64,000 nucleotides of DNA from the NCBI GenBank assembly GCA_016860845.1, contig BOKF01000007.1, positions 124,001 through 188,000 on the forward strand, written 5' to 3'. Under the pieces are notes generated by a model. The model was not told the DNA's origin, did not search any database, and saw only the letters and a list, made by a program, of their open reading frames with translations. Positions 37,400-45,023 of this stretch are shown here, piece by piece. The first letter of the stretch is position 1, and each line of letters opens with the position of its first letter. Source of the DNA: Chloroflexota bacterium. Lineage in GTDB: Bacteria > Chloroflexota > Anaerolineae > 4572-78 > J111. The translations under genes and the position numbers were made by a program.

Positions 37400-37825
37400 C
37401 TACTTTGAGGCCAACAGCCCCTCCACCTGCTCAATGAGCAGACCTGACCGGGGCAGCCCGACCTGGCTGTAAACTGCCTGGCCGCTGCCGTCAACAACAA
37501 TAAAGGCAGGTATTCCTCGGACCCCGTACCGGGCGGCGGCTTGCCGGCCCACCCCGCTGAATACGTCCAGTCGAATAACCTCGGCCTTCCCAGCCAGCTT
37601 CTCTTCCACCCCATCCACGATGGGTCGGGCCAAAAGGCACGTCGCTCAAAAATTGGAGTAAAATTCCAGGACAGCCGGCTGGCCGCTACTAACCCGGCCA
37701 TCTAAAGCTTGTAAGGAGTTGATGCCGTCGGTGGGGCTGTTCCTGAGCAAAATAAAGGCCAGAACCAGGCCAAAGATTACGACCAGCGTCAGCCAGTTCT
37801 GGCGCAGCCAGGTCAAAGCCGGCAT
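37400..37825 (-). CDS. Membrane-anchored thioredoxin-like selenoprotein (UxxC, in-frame UGA)
   Basis: 141 codons from ATG 37825 to the stop at 37400, read through TGA at 37648-37646. Residues 8-28 form one transmembrane anchor (WLTLVVIFGLVLAFILL). The thioredoxin fold follows: AVLEFYSNF, then U-A-T-C with UGA in place of the first Cys of CxxC, LLARPIVDGVEEKL, EVIRLDVFS, and the cis-Pro motif YGVRGIPAFIVVDG. Both sides of the UGA are in the same frame and both match the family. A 6-bp hairpin with a GUG loop starts 20 bases after the UGA. The start codon overlaps the trxA stop (TAATG). Alternative readings are a nonsense mutation or sequencing error; no Sec machinery is in the window. Confidence 0.75.
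37608..37625 (-). promoter_or_regulatory. Candidate bacterial SECIS hairpin
   Basis: CCCATC, loop GTG, GATGGG just downstream of the UGA, with a possible extra A-U pair beyond a bulged G. Twenty-seven bases separate the UGA from the loop, and the loop begins with G. Both agree with the published bacterial SECIS model (short apical stem, 3-14-nt loop with an early G, about 16-37 nt from UGA). Confidence 0.6.
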
Positions 37826-38163
37826 TAGTTCTTGACTGCCTCCAGCAGAGAGTCTACCCGCTGTTGAATAAAGGGCTTGGGCGCAGCGCCGACCATGCGA
37901 TCAACCAACTGGCCATCTTTGACGAAGAGCATCGTCGGGATGCCCTGCACGCCGAATTTCATGGCCCATTGGGGATTTTCATCGGTATTGACTTTGGCGA
38001 TCACAAGTTTTTCGCCATACTCTTTCGCCAGCTCATCCAGAATGGGGGCAACCATACGGCACGGGCCGCACCACGGCGCCCAGAAATCAACGATGACTGG
38101 GGTCGTCGAATTTAAAACTTTCTCCTGGAATTCGGCGTCAGAGACATGAATAGGTTTTGACAT
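37825..38163 (-). CDS. trxA: Thioredoxin
   Basis: 112 residues from ATG 38163, which has AAAGGAG ten bases upstream; an in-frame Met 12 codons earlier (38199) has no such site. DFWAPWCGPCRMVAPILDELA holds the active-site WCGPC, and FGVQGIPTMLFVKDG carries the cis-Pro. A cytoplasmic dithiol reductant. First gene of the operon; its stop overlaps the start of the UxxC membrane protein, so the two are translationally coupled. Confidence 0.95.
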   Translation of the reverse strand: MSKPIHVSDAEFQEKVLNSTTPVIVDFWAPWCGPCRMVAPILDELAKEYGEKLVIAKVNTDENPQWAMKFGVQGIPTMLFVKDGQLVDRMVGAAPKPFIQQRVDSLLEAVKN

Positions 38164-38220
38164 GGGGTAATTGCTCCTTTGATTGAAATACACGACCAAA
38201 ATATTTTTATAATTTGTGGG

Positions 38221-38237
38221 ATACCCTCCGGGGGTAT
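38221..38237. promoter_or_regulatory. CsoR/CstR-type operator
   Basis: ATACCCTCCGGGGGTAT, a pseudo-palindrome with the ATACCC/GGGTAT half-sites of known CsoR and CstR operators. It lies eight bases after the -10, over the expected transcription start, where a bound repressor would block initiation. Confidence 0.82.
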
Positions 38238-38245
38238 CTACAATA

Positions 38246-38273
38246 ATTATAGATAGATTTAGTTGGATGTCAA
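38246..38273 (-). promoter_or_regulatory. Consensus promoter of the trxA-selenoprotein-repressor operon
   Basis: TTGACA (38273-38268), a 16-base spacer and TATAAT (38251-38246). Both hexamers are perfect. Confidence 0.88.
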
Positions 38274-38325
38274 ATTCCCGACTGTTGTTCTATCTAACGG
38301 TTAGACGAGTAGCAACATAATTTTC

Positions 38326-39822
38326 TTACCCTATACCTCCCGGTGGTATCACTCTCGATTGAGCGAAAACCTCAGACGCCGTAAAGCTTCCTTGGGGCGA
38401 AAATTTGGTCAAGAAATAAAATTCGCCTATCTCTGCCAGTACCACCCGAAAACCGGCTGCCAATGAGGAACGCAAAATTTGCCGTACCTTCCTATCCCCT
38501 CCCCAAAAAAGACGGGCCAGAGCTTTAGGCCGGAGATGAAATAGGGCTTCCGTCAGCTTGACGCTCCAAAACAGGCTGACTGGCCTTAGATGCAGGGTAT
38601 TAATCACCTGGTTGCGGTACGTCCAGCGTGTCTGGTCGGTCTGGATGATGGTCTGAGGGCGGGTCGCCCGGCCCGTCGCCGTCCAGAAGTGAGGGGTGAG
38701 GTAGACGGCGTTGAGAATATCAGGGTCCAGCTCGTAAAGCTTCTTCAGCTTGGTTTGCACCGTCGCCAGGGTTTCGTCTTCCAGGCCGTAAATAAGGTTG
38801 ACCAGGCTGATAATTTTGTTCTGCCGCAGCAGCCGCACCGCCTGTTTTGAAACCCGGAACGGATTATTTTTGCGCACCGAAGTCACCACCTCGTCCTCCA
38901 GCGACTCAACGCCTATGACCACGTAATCAACCCCAGCCACCTTGTACAGGGGCAGCAGATCGGCGTCGCGTACCACATCGGCGGCAGTCATGTTGATATT
39001 CAACGACAAGTCCAGATCAGCCTCGGCCAGCAGCTTCAAGACCTCCTGCACAACCTGGCGGTCGGCGGCAAAATTCTCATCCGCCAGCCAGACAATCTTG
39101 ACCCCGTACTCCCCGGCCAGCGTGGCCAACTCGCCGACAAAATTTTTCGGGCGGCGATGCCGCCACTTTTTCCAAAAGAGCCACTGCCCGCAAAAGGTGC
39201 AGGTCAGGGGACAGCCCCGGCTAAATTGGATCCCGGCCGACCGGCCCAGGCCGAAGAGCTTGTAACCCGGCCAATCAACCAATTCCCAACCGGGGCGATA
39301 GGCATCCAAATTTTGAATAGGCGAGCGAGGTAGGTTAATTTTAATGACTTCTTCCTCCCGCCAGGTAATTCCATTCACCCTCTCCAACGGCGTTCCGTGC
39401 TCCCAGGCTGCGGCCAACTCCACCACTGTTTGTTCTGCTTCACCGCGGACCACCACGTCAATGGCTGGACACTCCCGCAGAGTCGCCTCGGCGGCATAGG
39501 AGGGGTAAACTCCGCCGTAGGCGATACGCAGGTTTGGTAGCGCCGAGCGCAAACTTTGGGCTGTAGCCAGGCAGGTCGGATGCGCGGCAGTAGAGCCGGT
39601 GTGGCCTAACAGCACACAGTCTGCCTTGAAGCCGGCAATTTCAGCGACGAGTCGTTGGGAGGACCAGCCGTATAAATCATTGTCAATCAACTTAACATGA
39701 TGTCCTGCATCCACTAGCGGCCCGCCAATACAGACCAACCCCAGCGGTAATTGATAGCCCAATCCAAATCGGTTAGCAATGAATCGGCGGGCCGGGGTTA
39801 GCAAAACAATTCTGAGTGGCAT
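38326..39822 (-). CDS. BchE-like B12-binding radical SAM protein
   Basis: 498 residues. An N-terminal cobalamin-binding Rossmann domain (about 1-140) precedes a radical SAM core with the CxxxCxxC cluster motif in SRGCPLTCTFCGQW (about 203-216). The following W-x-FWKKWRHRRPKNFVGELATL stretch resembles BchE, the oxygen-independent Mg-protoporphyrin monomethyl ester cyclase, more than other B12 radical SAM groups. A ~130-residue helical C-terminal region follows. No other bacteriochlorophyll gene is in view, so it may act on another tetrapyrrole or substrate. It has its own promoter and operator. Confidence 0.75.
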   Translation of the reverse strand: MPLRIVLLTPARRFIANRFGLGYQLPLGLVCIGGPLVDAGHHVKLIDNDLYGWSSQRLVAEIAGFKADCVLLGHTGSTAAHPTCLATAQSLRSALPNLRIAYGGVYPSYAAEATLRECPAIDVVVRGEAEQTVVELAAAWEHGTPLERVNGITWREEEVIKINLPRSPIQNLDAYRPGWELVDWPGYKLFGLGRSAGIQFSRGCPLTCTFCGQWLFWKKWRHRRPKNFVGELATLAGEYGVKIVWLADENFAADRQVVQEVLKLLAEADLDLSLNINMTAADVVRDADLLPLYKVAGVDYVVIGVESLEDEVVTSVRKNNPFRVSKQAVRLLRQNKIISLVNLIYGLEDETLATVQTKLKKLYELDPDILNAVYLTPHFWTATGRATRPQTIIQTDQTRWTYRNQVINTLHLRPVSLFWSVKLTEALFHLRPKALARLFWGGDRKVRQILRSSLAAGFRVVLAEIGEFYFLTKFSPQGSFTASEVFAQSRVIPPGGIG

Positions 39823-39862
39823 GATTCCCCCCTTAAGTCTATTTTTACTTTTAATACTATAT

Positions 39863-39908
39863 TTTCAGAATATTCTGAAATAATATTACAAAAAGGATGT
39901 AAAGTCAA
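39863..39908 (-). promoter_or_regulatory. Promoter with 18-bp perfect palindromic operator
   Basis: TTGACT (39908-39903), a 17-base spacer and TATTAT (39885-39880). The palindrome TTTCAGAATATTCTGAAA (39863-39880) shares one base with the -10 and covers the start site. This suggests a repressor of unknown identity controlling the BchE-like gene. Confidence 0.75.
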
Positions 39909-39989
39909 CCCTTTAATTTCTCGAATAATTTGCTGGATAGAGACTAAAATTTACAGATGGCTAGTAAGCTGCCGCTACAATGTGATCTT

Positions 39990-40018
39990 TTGACAATCCC
40001 CCAAGCCACTGGTATTAT
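39990..40018 (+). promoter_or_regulatory. Promoter of the fluoride operon
   Basis: TTGACA (39990-39995), a 17-base spacer and TATTAT (40013-40018). Transcription should start near 40025, about 36 bases before the aptamer. Confidence 0.85.
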
Positions 40019-40060
40019 GTAACTTAAGCGCTTTTCTTCGAGATTGAGTGAGCACCTCAA

Positions 40061-40112
40061 ACGGTGATGGAGTCCACCTAAAACCGCCCGAAAAGGGCTA
40101 ATGACTCCTGCT
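40061..40112 (+). ncRNA. Fluoride riboswitch aptamer (crcB motif)
   Basis: Matches the crcB-motif consensus GGNGATGGNGT...CC, AACCGCC...GGCT, ATGACTCC. P1 is GGTG/CACC around ATGGAGTC, P2 is GCCC/GGGC, and the pseudoknot is GGAGTC with GACTCC. It precedes an operon with the fluoride channel gene crcB, which independently supports the ligand. Confidence 0.93.
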
Positions 40113-40129
40113 TAAGTGAGTAATCACAG

Positions 40130-40195
40130 GCAGGGGTCAGTATCAAACAACACCTAAATGCTCCTGCCAGATAAAGTTCCTGGTAGGAGTTTTTT
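40130..40195 (+). terminator. Riboswitch-controlled terminator (expression platform)
   Basis: Stem CTCCTGCCAG/CCTGGTAGGAG (40161-40189, loop about 8) followed by six Ts. Upstream GGCAGGGGTC (40130-40139) can pair either with the aptamer strand GACTCCTGC or with the terminator arm CTCCTGCC. Fluoride binding would hold the aptamer strand, free GGCAGG to open the terminator, and switch the operon on. Confidence 0.85.
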
Positions 40196-40284
40196 ATTCG
40201 GCATTGACAGTTGGCTGCCGCTTCGCGCTTAACCGCTACGGAAAACCGGCAGATGCTTAAATGAGACAAGGAGATAAAACTTTT

Positions 40285-40908
40285 ATGACCACAACCTTAT
40301 TGATTGTCCGCCACGGGCAGACGGCCTGGAACAAAGATCTGCACTTTCGCGGGCGGGCCGACCTGGCTTTGGATGAAACCGGCGTGCAGCAGGCCGAGGC
40401 GATTGGCCGACGCATCGCCGCCGAATTCCAACCGGCAGCGGTCCTGACCAGTCCCTTGCAGCGAGCCAGGCAAACCGCCGAAGCCATTGCCCGTAACCTG
40501 AATCTCACCGTTCAGCCGGAGGGCCAATTGGTTGACATTGATTACGGCGAGTTTACCGGCCTCAGTCCGGCCGAGGCGGAGGCCAGGTTTCAGGAGTTTT
40601 ACCGGGCCTGGCTGAACGTGCCGCATATCGTTCGTTTCCCGCAGGGTGAGTCGCTGGACGATGTGCGCCGCCGCCTGACCGATTTAGTTCACCGGCTGAC
40701 GGAGCTTTACCCCGCCGGGCAGGTCGTGTTAGTCTCGCACCAGGTGGTCTGCCAGGTATTCTTATGCGCTTTACTGGGCATCCACAACGGCCACTTCAGC
40801 AACTTTCGGGTTGATACGGCTTCGCTGACCCTCTTTGAGCTGGACCAGGGCCGAGCGACACTGGCAGCGGCCAATGATACCTGTCATCTAAAAAATTTGT
40901 CGGGGTAG
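40285..40908 (+). CDS. Histidine phosphatase family protein in the fluoride operon
   Basis: About 207 residues from ATG 40285 (MTTTLLIVRHGQTAWN), with AAGGAG eleven bases upstream; an in-frame ATG at 40261 lacks a site. The phosphoglycerate-mutase-like fold has RHGQT with the catalytic His, SPLQRARQTAE, a Glu region (DYGEFTGL) and the second His in VSHQVV. It could act on a phosphorylated sugar, acid or nucleotide. As first gene behind a fluoride riboswitch it may replace or repair a fluoride-inhibited phosphotransfer step; that is inference. Confidence 0.85.
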   Translation: MTTTLLIVRHGQTAWNKDLHFRGRADLALDETGVQQAEAIGRRIAAEFQPAAVLTSPLQRARQTAEAIARNLNLTVQPEGQLVDIDYGEFTGLSPAEAEARFQEFYRAWLNVPHIVRFPQGESLDDVRRRLTDLVHRLTELYPAGQVVLVSHQVVCQVFLCALLGIHNGHFSNFRVDTASLTLFELDQGRATLAAANDTCHLKNLSG

Positions 40909-41483
40909 TGATGACGGACGAAACCATGAAATCGAGCAGCGCCGAATTTGAACGGCAATTCTTTGCCGGCGCGGAGAAAGTCAAATTGGAAATAGAAGTG
41001 CTGAAGGAAACCTACGACGAAATCCAGGCTGTCATCGAGTACAACAGTTGGGAAGCCGAGGAAGGGCTGCGGATCCTGCTCACGCTTGGGCTGAGCTATG
41101 CCCAGGGTCGGCAGGTGATTGAAGCCGGCGATGAGACCCGGGCATACCTGGCCGAGCAGCTAACCCAGATGGCCTCTGAGCTGGCGGTGATGAAGTTTCG
41201 CACCTTCAGCTTTATGCGCGACAACCAGACCCTGGAGATGCGCATGGGCGCGCTACGGAACTCGGTGATGGGCCTGGAAGGGGTGGTCCAGCGCCTCCGC
41301 CCGGAGCGAGACGCCTTTAAGGCAGAAGCGGAGCAGTTGCAGGCAGATTTGACCGATTGCCGCGAGCGCCTGGCTGCCATTGAAGGCGGCCAACTTGAAC
41401 CGGCCTCGTCAGAAAATACCGGCCTCCTCAACCGCCTCAATAACCTGCTGCGCCTTAAAAGTAGAATTGCCCGGTCTGAATAA
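40908..41483 (+). CDS. Coiled-coil protein of the fluoride operon
   Basis: 191 residues, family not recognised. The GTG at 40908 or ATG at 40911 overlaps or abuts the phosphatase stop (TAGTGATG), so translation is coupled. A helical, acidic protein: helices at about 10-75, then a long coiled coil (about 85-165), ending in a basic tail LLNRLNNLLRLKSRIARSE. No membrane segment and no signal peptide. Its fixed place between the phosphatase and crcB makes it a candidate fluoride-response accessory protein of unknown mechanism. Confidence 0.7.
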   Translation: MMTDETMKSSSAEFERQFFAGAEKVKLEIEVLKETYDEIQAVIEYNSWEAEEGLRILLTLGLSYAQGRQVIEAGDETRAYLAEQLTQMASELAVMKFRTFSFMRDNQTLEMRMGALRNSVMGLEGVVQRLRPERDAFKAEAEQLQADLTDCRERLAAIEGGQLEPASSENTGLLNRLNNLLRLKSRIARSE

Positions 41484-41504
41484 ACTTCAATTCGAGGATA
41501 ATGA

Positions 41505-41891
41505 ATGTTACAATATCTCTGGATTGGCCTGGGGGGATTCATCGGGGCAAATACCCGCTATTTACTGCAACAATGGGCGGCCAATCGCTGGGGGGCCGAC
41601 TACCCTTACGGCACGCTGCTGATCAACATCAGCGGCAGTTTCGTCATCGGCCTGTTTCTGACCCTGGCCACCGGGCGGCTGGCTCTGCCGCCGGAAATGC
41701 GGCTATTCGTGGCGGTTGGCTTTTTGGGCGGCTATACCACCTTTTCGTCATTCAGCTACGAGACCCTGCGGCTGCTGGAGCAGGGACAGTGGTGGCCGGC
41801 CGCACTGTACTTTTTGGGCAACACCGGACTAGGGATGCTCGGCGTCTTTCTCGGCGTGGTGCTGGCCCGGCTGATTGAAGGAGGATCGTAA
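41505..41891 (+). CDS. crcB: Fluoride channel CrcB/Fluc
   Basis: 128 residues, four transmembrane helices. GGFIGANTRYLL at the N-terminus, YGTLLINISGSFVIGLFL with the conserved Asn, and GFLGGYTTFSSFSYET, the phenylalanine-lined pore and central Na+ site motif. A dual-topology homodimer exports fluoride. It lies in the fluoride-riboswitch operon and its stop overlaps the next start (TAATG). Confidence 0.95.
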   Translation: MLQYLWIGLGGFIGANTRYLLQQWAANRWGADYPYGTLLINISGSFVIGLFLTLATGRLALPPEMRLFVAVGFLGGYTTFSSFSYETLRLLEQGQWWPAALYFLGNTGLGMLGVFLGVVLARLIEGGS

Positions 41892-43183
41892 TGGAGATCG
41901 TGGGCCTGGCGAAAAAAGTGACCATTTACATCGGCGAAAGCGACAAATGGCAGCGTAAACCCTTGTACGCAGCCATTTTAGAGATGTTAAAAAAGGAGGA
42001 TTGCGCCGGAGCAACCGTGACCCGCGCCCTGTCTGGTTTTGGCGCGCACAGCCGCATCCACACCGCCAGCCTAGTGGATCTGTCGGCGGACCTGCCGCTC
42101 ATCATCGAGTGGGTGGATAACCCGGCCCGGGTCGAGCGGGTCATGCCCCGGCTGCGGGAAATGGTTATTGAGGGACTGATTACCGTCCACGAGGTGGAGG
42201 TGATCACCTATAGCCACCGCCGCTTGCGCGAGCTGCCGGCGGAAGCGCCGGTGCGGGATGTGATGAGTCGAGAGGTACACAAGGTGCAGGCGGACACCCC
42301 TTTGGCTGAGGCGGTGGAACTGCTGCTGGATAAGGTTTACCGGGCCCTGCCGGTGGTAGATCAAACGGGTCGGGTCATCGGCATTTTGACCGATGGCGAT
42401 CTGCTGGACAAAGTTGACTTGTTAGCCGTCAGCGCCCAAAAGGAGTTAAACGAGGCTGAAATCGCGCGGGAGCTGCATCGTTTGCGTCAGACCGGCCAAA
42501 CGGTGGGCGAGTGCATGACACCCAACCCGGTTACCGTGACGGATGACACGACCATTGCGCAAGCAGTCAATGTGATGGTGGAACACAATATCAAGCGGCT
42601 GCCGGTGGTTGACGCCCAGAGGAAATTAGTAGGCATGGTCAGCCGGGTGGATGTGCTGCGAGCGCTGGCGGAGCCGCCGGTGGCCGAGTCGCCGCGTAAA
42701 ACTCCGCCGCCGGGCCAGCACATCCGGGTCGGGGAGGTGATGATGACCAACGTGCCTACCGTGAAAGTTAAGGCATCCCTCGCGGAAATTGTGGATTTGC
42801 TAGTTGGCCACGCCCAGCGGCGCGTCGTGGTGGTTGACGAGCAGCGACAGGTCGTGGGGATTATCACCGATGGCGATTTGATCAAACGAGCGACGCGAGA
42901 GGAACGTGGCGGCATCATCCAATCGCTCACCCGCCGCCTACCGTTGGGACAGGCCGAGTCCTTCCAGTTGAGCCAGCGCACCGCCGCCGAAGTCATGACC
43001 AGCCAGGTGGTCACGGTAACGCCGGAAACGTCGCTGTTAGCAGCGCTGCGCCTGCTGCTGGAGCACAAAATTAAGCGCCTGCCGGTAGTGGATGCTCAAG
43101 GCCGGCTGGTGGGCTTGGTCGGGCGAGGGGGAATTTTGCAGGCATTAGGGCCAGGCTCCAGCGTAGAAAAGTCTGTGAGTTGA
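41891..43183 (+). CDS. DUF190 protein with four CBS domains
   Basis: 430 residues. The N-terminal DUF190 domain (about 1-105: KKVTIYIGESDKWQRKPLYAAILEML...GAHSRIHTASL) is often encoded beside crcB. Four CBS motifs follow at about 120-180, 200-260, 275-335 and 360-420, each with the D(V)M...V....L.EAV...RLPVVD...GI(L/I)TDGDLL pattern. Paired CBS domains bind adenosyl nucleotides, so this could couple fluoride efflux to energy state. ATG overlaps the crcB stop. The role is inferred. Confidence 0.9.
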   Translation: MEIVGLAKKVTIYIGESDKWQRKPLYAAILEMLKKEDCAGATVTRALSGFGAHSRIHTASLVDLSADLPLIIEWVDNPARVERVMPRLREMVIEGLITVHEVEVITYSHRRLRELPAEAPVRDVMSREVHKVQADTPLAEAVELLLDKVYRALPVVDQTGRVIGILTDGDLLDKVDLLAVSAQKELNEAEIARELHRLRQTGQTVGECMTPNPVTVTDDTTIAQAVNVMVEHNIKRLPVVDAQRKLVGMVSRVDVLRALAEPPVAESPRKTPPPGQHIRVGEVMMTNVPTVKVKASLAEIVDLLVGHAQRRVVVVDEQRQVVGIITDGDLIKRATREERGGIIQSLTRRLPLGQAESFQLSQRTAAEVMTSQVVTVTPETSLLAALRLLLEHKIKRLPVVDAQGRLVGLVGRGGILQALGPGSSVEKSVS

Positions 43184-43278
43184 GCCAAGAAGCAGGAGAG
43201 CATTACTGAATGGTGTCCAAATTTTTAGATAAGTGGTAAAATGATGCCCACTTTTTATTCCAATGAAGGAGAACGATC

Positions 43279-44952
43279 ATGCGCAGCGACATCATTAAAA
43301 AAGGGTTTGAGCGAGCGCCTCACCGCAGCCTGCTCAGGGCCACCGGCGTGATTCAGAGCGAGGCGGATTGGGACAAACCCTTTATCGCTATCGCCAACAG
43401 TTACACCGATATTATTCCGGGCCACGTTCACCTGCAAGCTTTCGGCGAGGTGGTGCGGCAGGCGGTGCGGGCGGCCGGCGGCGTCCCGTTTATGTTTAAT
43501 ACCATTGGGGTGGATGATGGCATCGCCATGGGGCACGTGGGCATGAACTATTCTTTACCGAGCCGGGAGCTGATTGCCGACTGTGTGGAAACCGTTGTCT
43601 CCGCTCACCATTTTGACGGCATGGTCTGCATTCCAAACTGCGATAAAATTGTGCCGGGCATGCTTATGGCGACCATGCGCCTCAATATCCCGACCATTTT
43701 TGTCTCCGGCGGGCCGATGAAAGCGGGGGTAACGGAAGAAGGACAGGTGGTGGATTTAATCAGCGTGTTCGAGGGCGTGGGCGCTTATCAGAGTGGCAAA
43801 ATAGATCAGGCCAGGTTGACCCACCTGGAAAAGGTGAGCTGTCCCACCTGTGGTTCCTGCTCCGGCATGTTCACCGCCAATAGCATGAATTGTCTGTGCG
43901 AGGCGCTGGGGATGGCTCTACCCGGCAACGGCACCATCCTGGCCACCGACCCCCGCCGCCAGCAACTGGCCCAGGAGGCAGCCCGGCAGTTGATCCGGCT
44001 GGTTGAGCTAGACCTCAAACCGCTCGATATTGTGACGCCGGAAGCCATTGACAATGCCTTTGCCTTGGATATGGCTATGGGTGGCAGCACCAACACCGTG
44101 CTGCATACGATTGCGATTGCCAAGGAGGCCGGCGTCGAGTATCCGCTCCAGCGTTTGAACGAAGTGTCTCAGCGAGTGCCCAACCTGTGCAAGGTTAGCC
44201 CTTCCTCTCCCTATCACGTGGAGGATGTGGATAAGGCCGGCGGGGTCAGCGCCATCCTGTGGGAATTGAGCAAAAAACCCGGCGCTCTGCACCTCAACCA
44301 AATGACCGTCAGCGCCAAGACATTGGGTGAGGTCATCCAAGGGCAGGAAACCCGCGACGATCAATGTATCCGCCGGCTGGATAACGCCTACAGCCAGACC
44401 GGCGGGTTGCGCATCTTGATGGGCAACCTGGCCCCCGAAGGGGCCGTGGTCAAAGCGGCCGGCGTCTTGCCGGAGATGCTGCGCCATCGCGGGCCGGCCA
44501 GGGTATATAACAGTCACGACGAAGCCAACTTCGGTATTCTCAACGGCCAGGTCCAGGCGGGCGAGGTCGTGGTGATCCGCTATGAAGGGCCTAAAGGCGG
44601 CCCCGGTATGCAGGAAATGCTGGCGCCGACCAGCAATATTATGGGGCTGGGGCTGGGCCAGAGCGTGGCGCTGATTACCGATGGCCGTTTTAGCGGCGGG
44701 ACCCGGGGTGCTTGTATCGGTCACGTCAGCCCGGAGGCGGCCGAAGGCGGCCCTATCGCTTTGGTGCAGGATGGGGATTTGATCGAGATTGACATTCCTG
44801 ATGGGACCCTGGAATTATGGGTGGAGGCGGACGAGCTGGCCCGCCGCCGGGCCGCCTGGGCCGGTCCCCCTGAACGGCGGCTGACCGGCTGGCTGCGTCG
44901 CTACGCTAAAATGGCGACCAGCGCCAGCAAAGGCGCCGTGTTAGAGGGATAA
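43279..44952 (+). CDS. ilvD: Dihydroxy-acid dehydratase
   Basis: 557 residues. Branched-chain amino acid pathway: dehydrates 2,3-dihydroxy-isovalerate and -methylvalerate. Cluster cysteines in CIPNCDK (about 115-121) and [18 protein letters not shown] (about 188-205), then the catalytic [28 protein letters not shown] near the C-terminus. AAGGAG lies seven bases before the ATG; a TGGTAAAAT (43234-43242) may be an extended -10. It stands alone without other ilv genes. Confidence 0.97.
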   Translation: MRSDIIKKGFERAPHRSLLRATGVIQSEADWDKPFIAIANSYTDIIPGHVHLQAFGEVVRQAVRAAGGVPFMFNTIGVDDGIAMGHVGMNYSLPSRELIADCVETVVSAHHFDGMVCIPNCDKIVPGMLMATMRLNIPTIFVSGGPMKAGVTEEGQVVDLISVFEGVGAYQSGKIDQARLTHLEKVSCPTCGSCSGMFTANSMNCLCEALGMALPGNGTILATDPRRQQLAQEAARQLIRLVELDLKPLDIVTPEAIDNAFALDMAMGGSTNTVLHTIAIAKEAGVEYPLQRLNEVSQRVPNLCKVSPSSPYHVEDVDKAGGVSAILWELSKKPGALHLNQMTVSAKTLGEVIQGQETRDDQCIRRLDNAYSQTGGLRILMGNLAPEGAVVKAAGVLPEMLRHRGPARVYNSHDEANFGILNGQVQAGEVVVIRYEGPKGGPGMQEMLAPTSNIMGLGLGQSVALITDGRFSGGTRGACIGHVSPEAAEGGPIALVQDGDLIEIDIPDGTLELWVEADELARRRAAWAGPPERRLTGWLRRYAKMATSASKGAVLEG

Positions 44953-44957
44953 CTATA

Positions 44958-44986
44958 TTGACAGCCTGAGTTAGTCAAAGTAAAGT
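44958..44986 (+). promoter_or_regulatory. Promoter of the HAD phosphatase gene
   Basis: TTGACA (44958-44963), a 17-base spacer and TAAAGT (44981-44986), 38 bases before the ATG. Confidence 0.65.
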
Positions 44987-45023
44987 AGTCACAACCCTAC
45001 TTTATGATGGTGATCCAACACTT

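Noticed and set aside
37646..37648. UGA as a simple nonsense mutation or frameshift (pseudogene)
   Set aside because: Not excluded, but less likely: the codon falls exactly on the redox Cys position, no other damage is seen, and a SECIS-like hairpin follows.
37324..37701. A 125-codon minus-strand frame across the UGA region
   Set aside because: It is in another frame, has no family features, and overlaps the thioredoxin-like frame that matches its family on both sides of the UGA.
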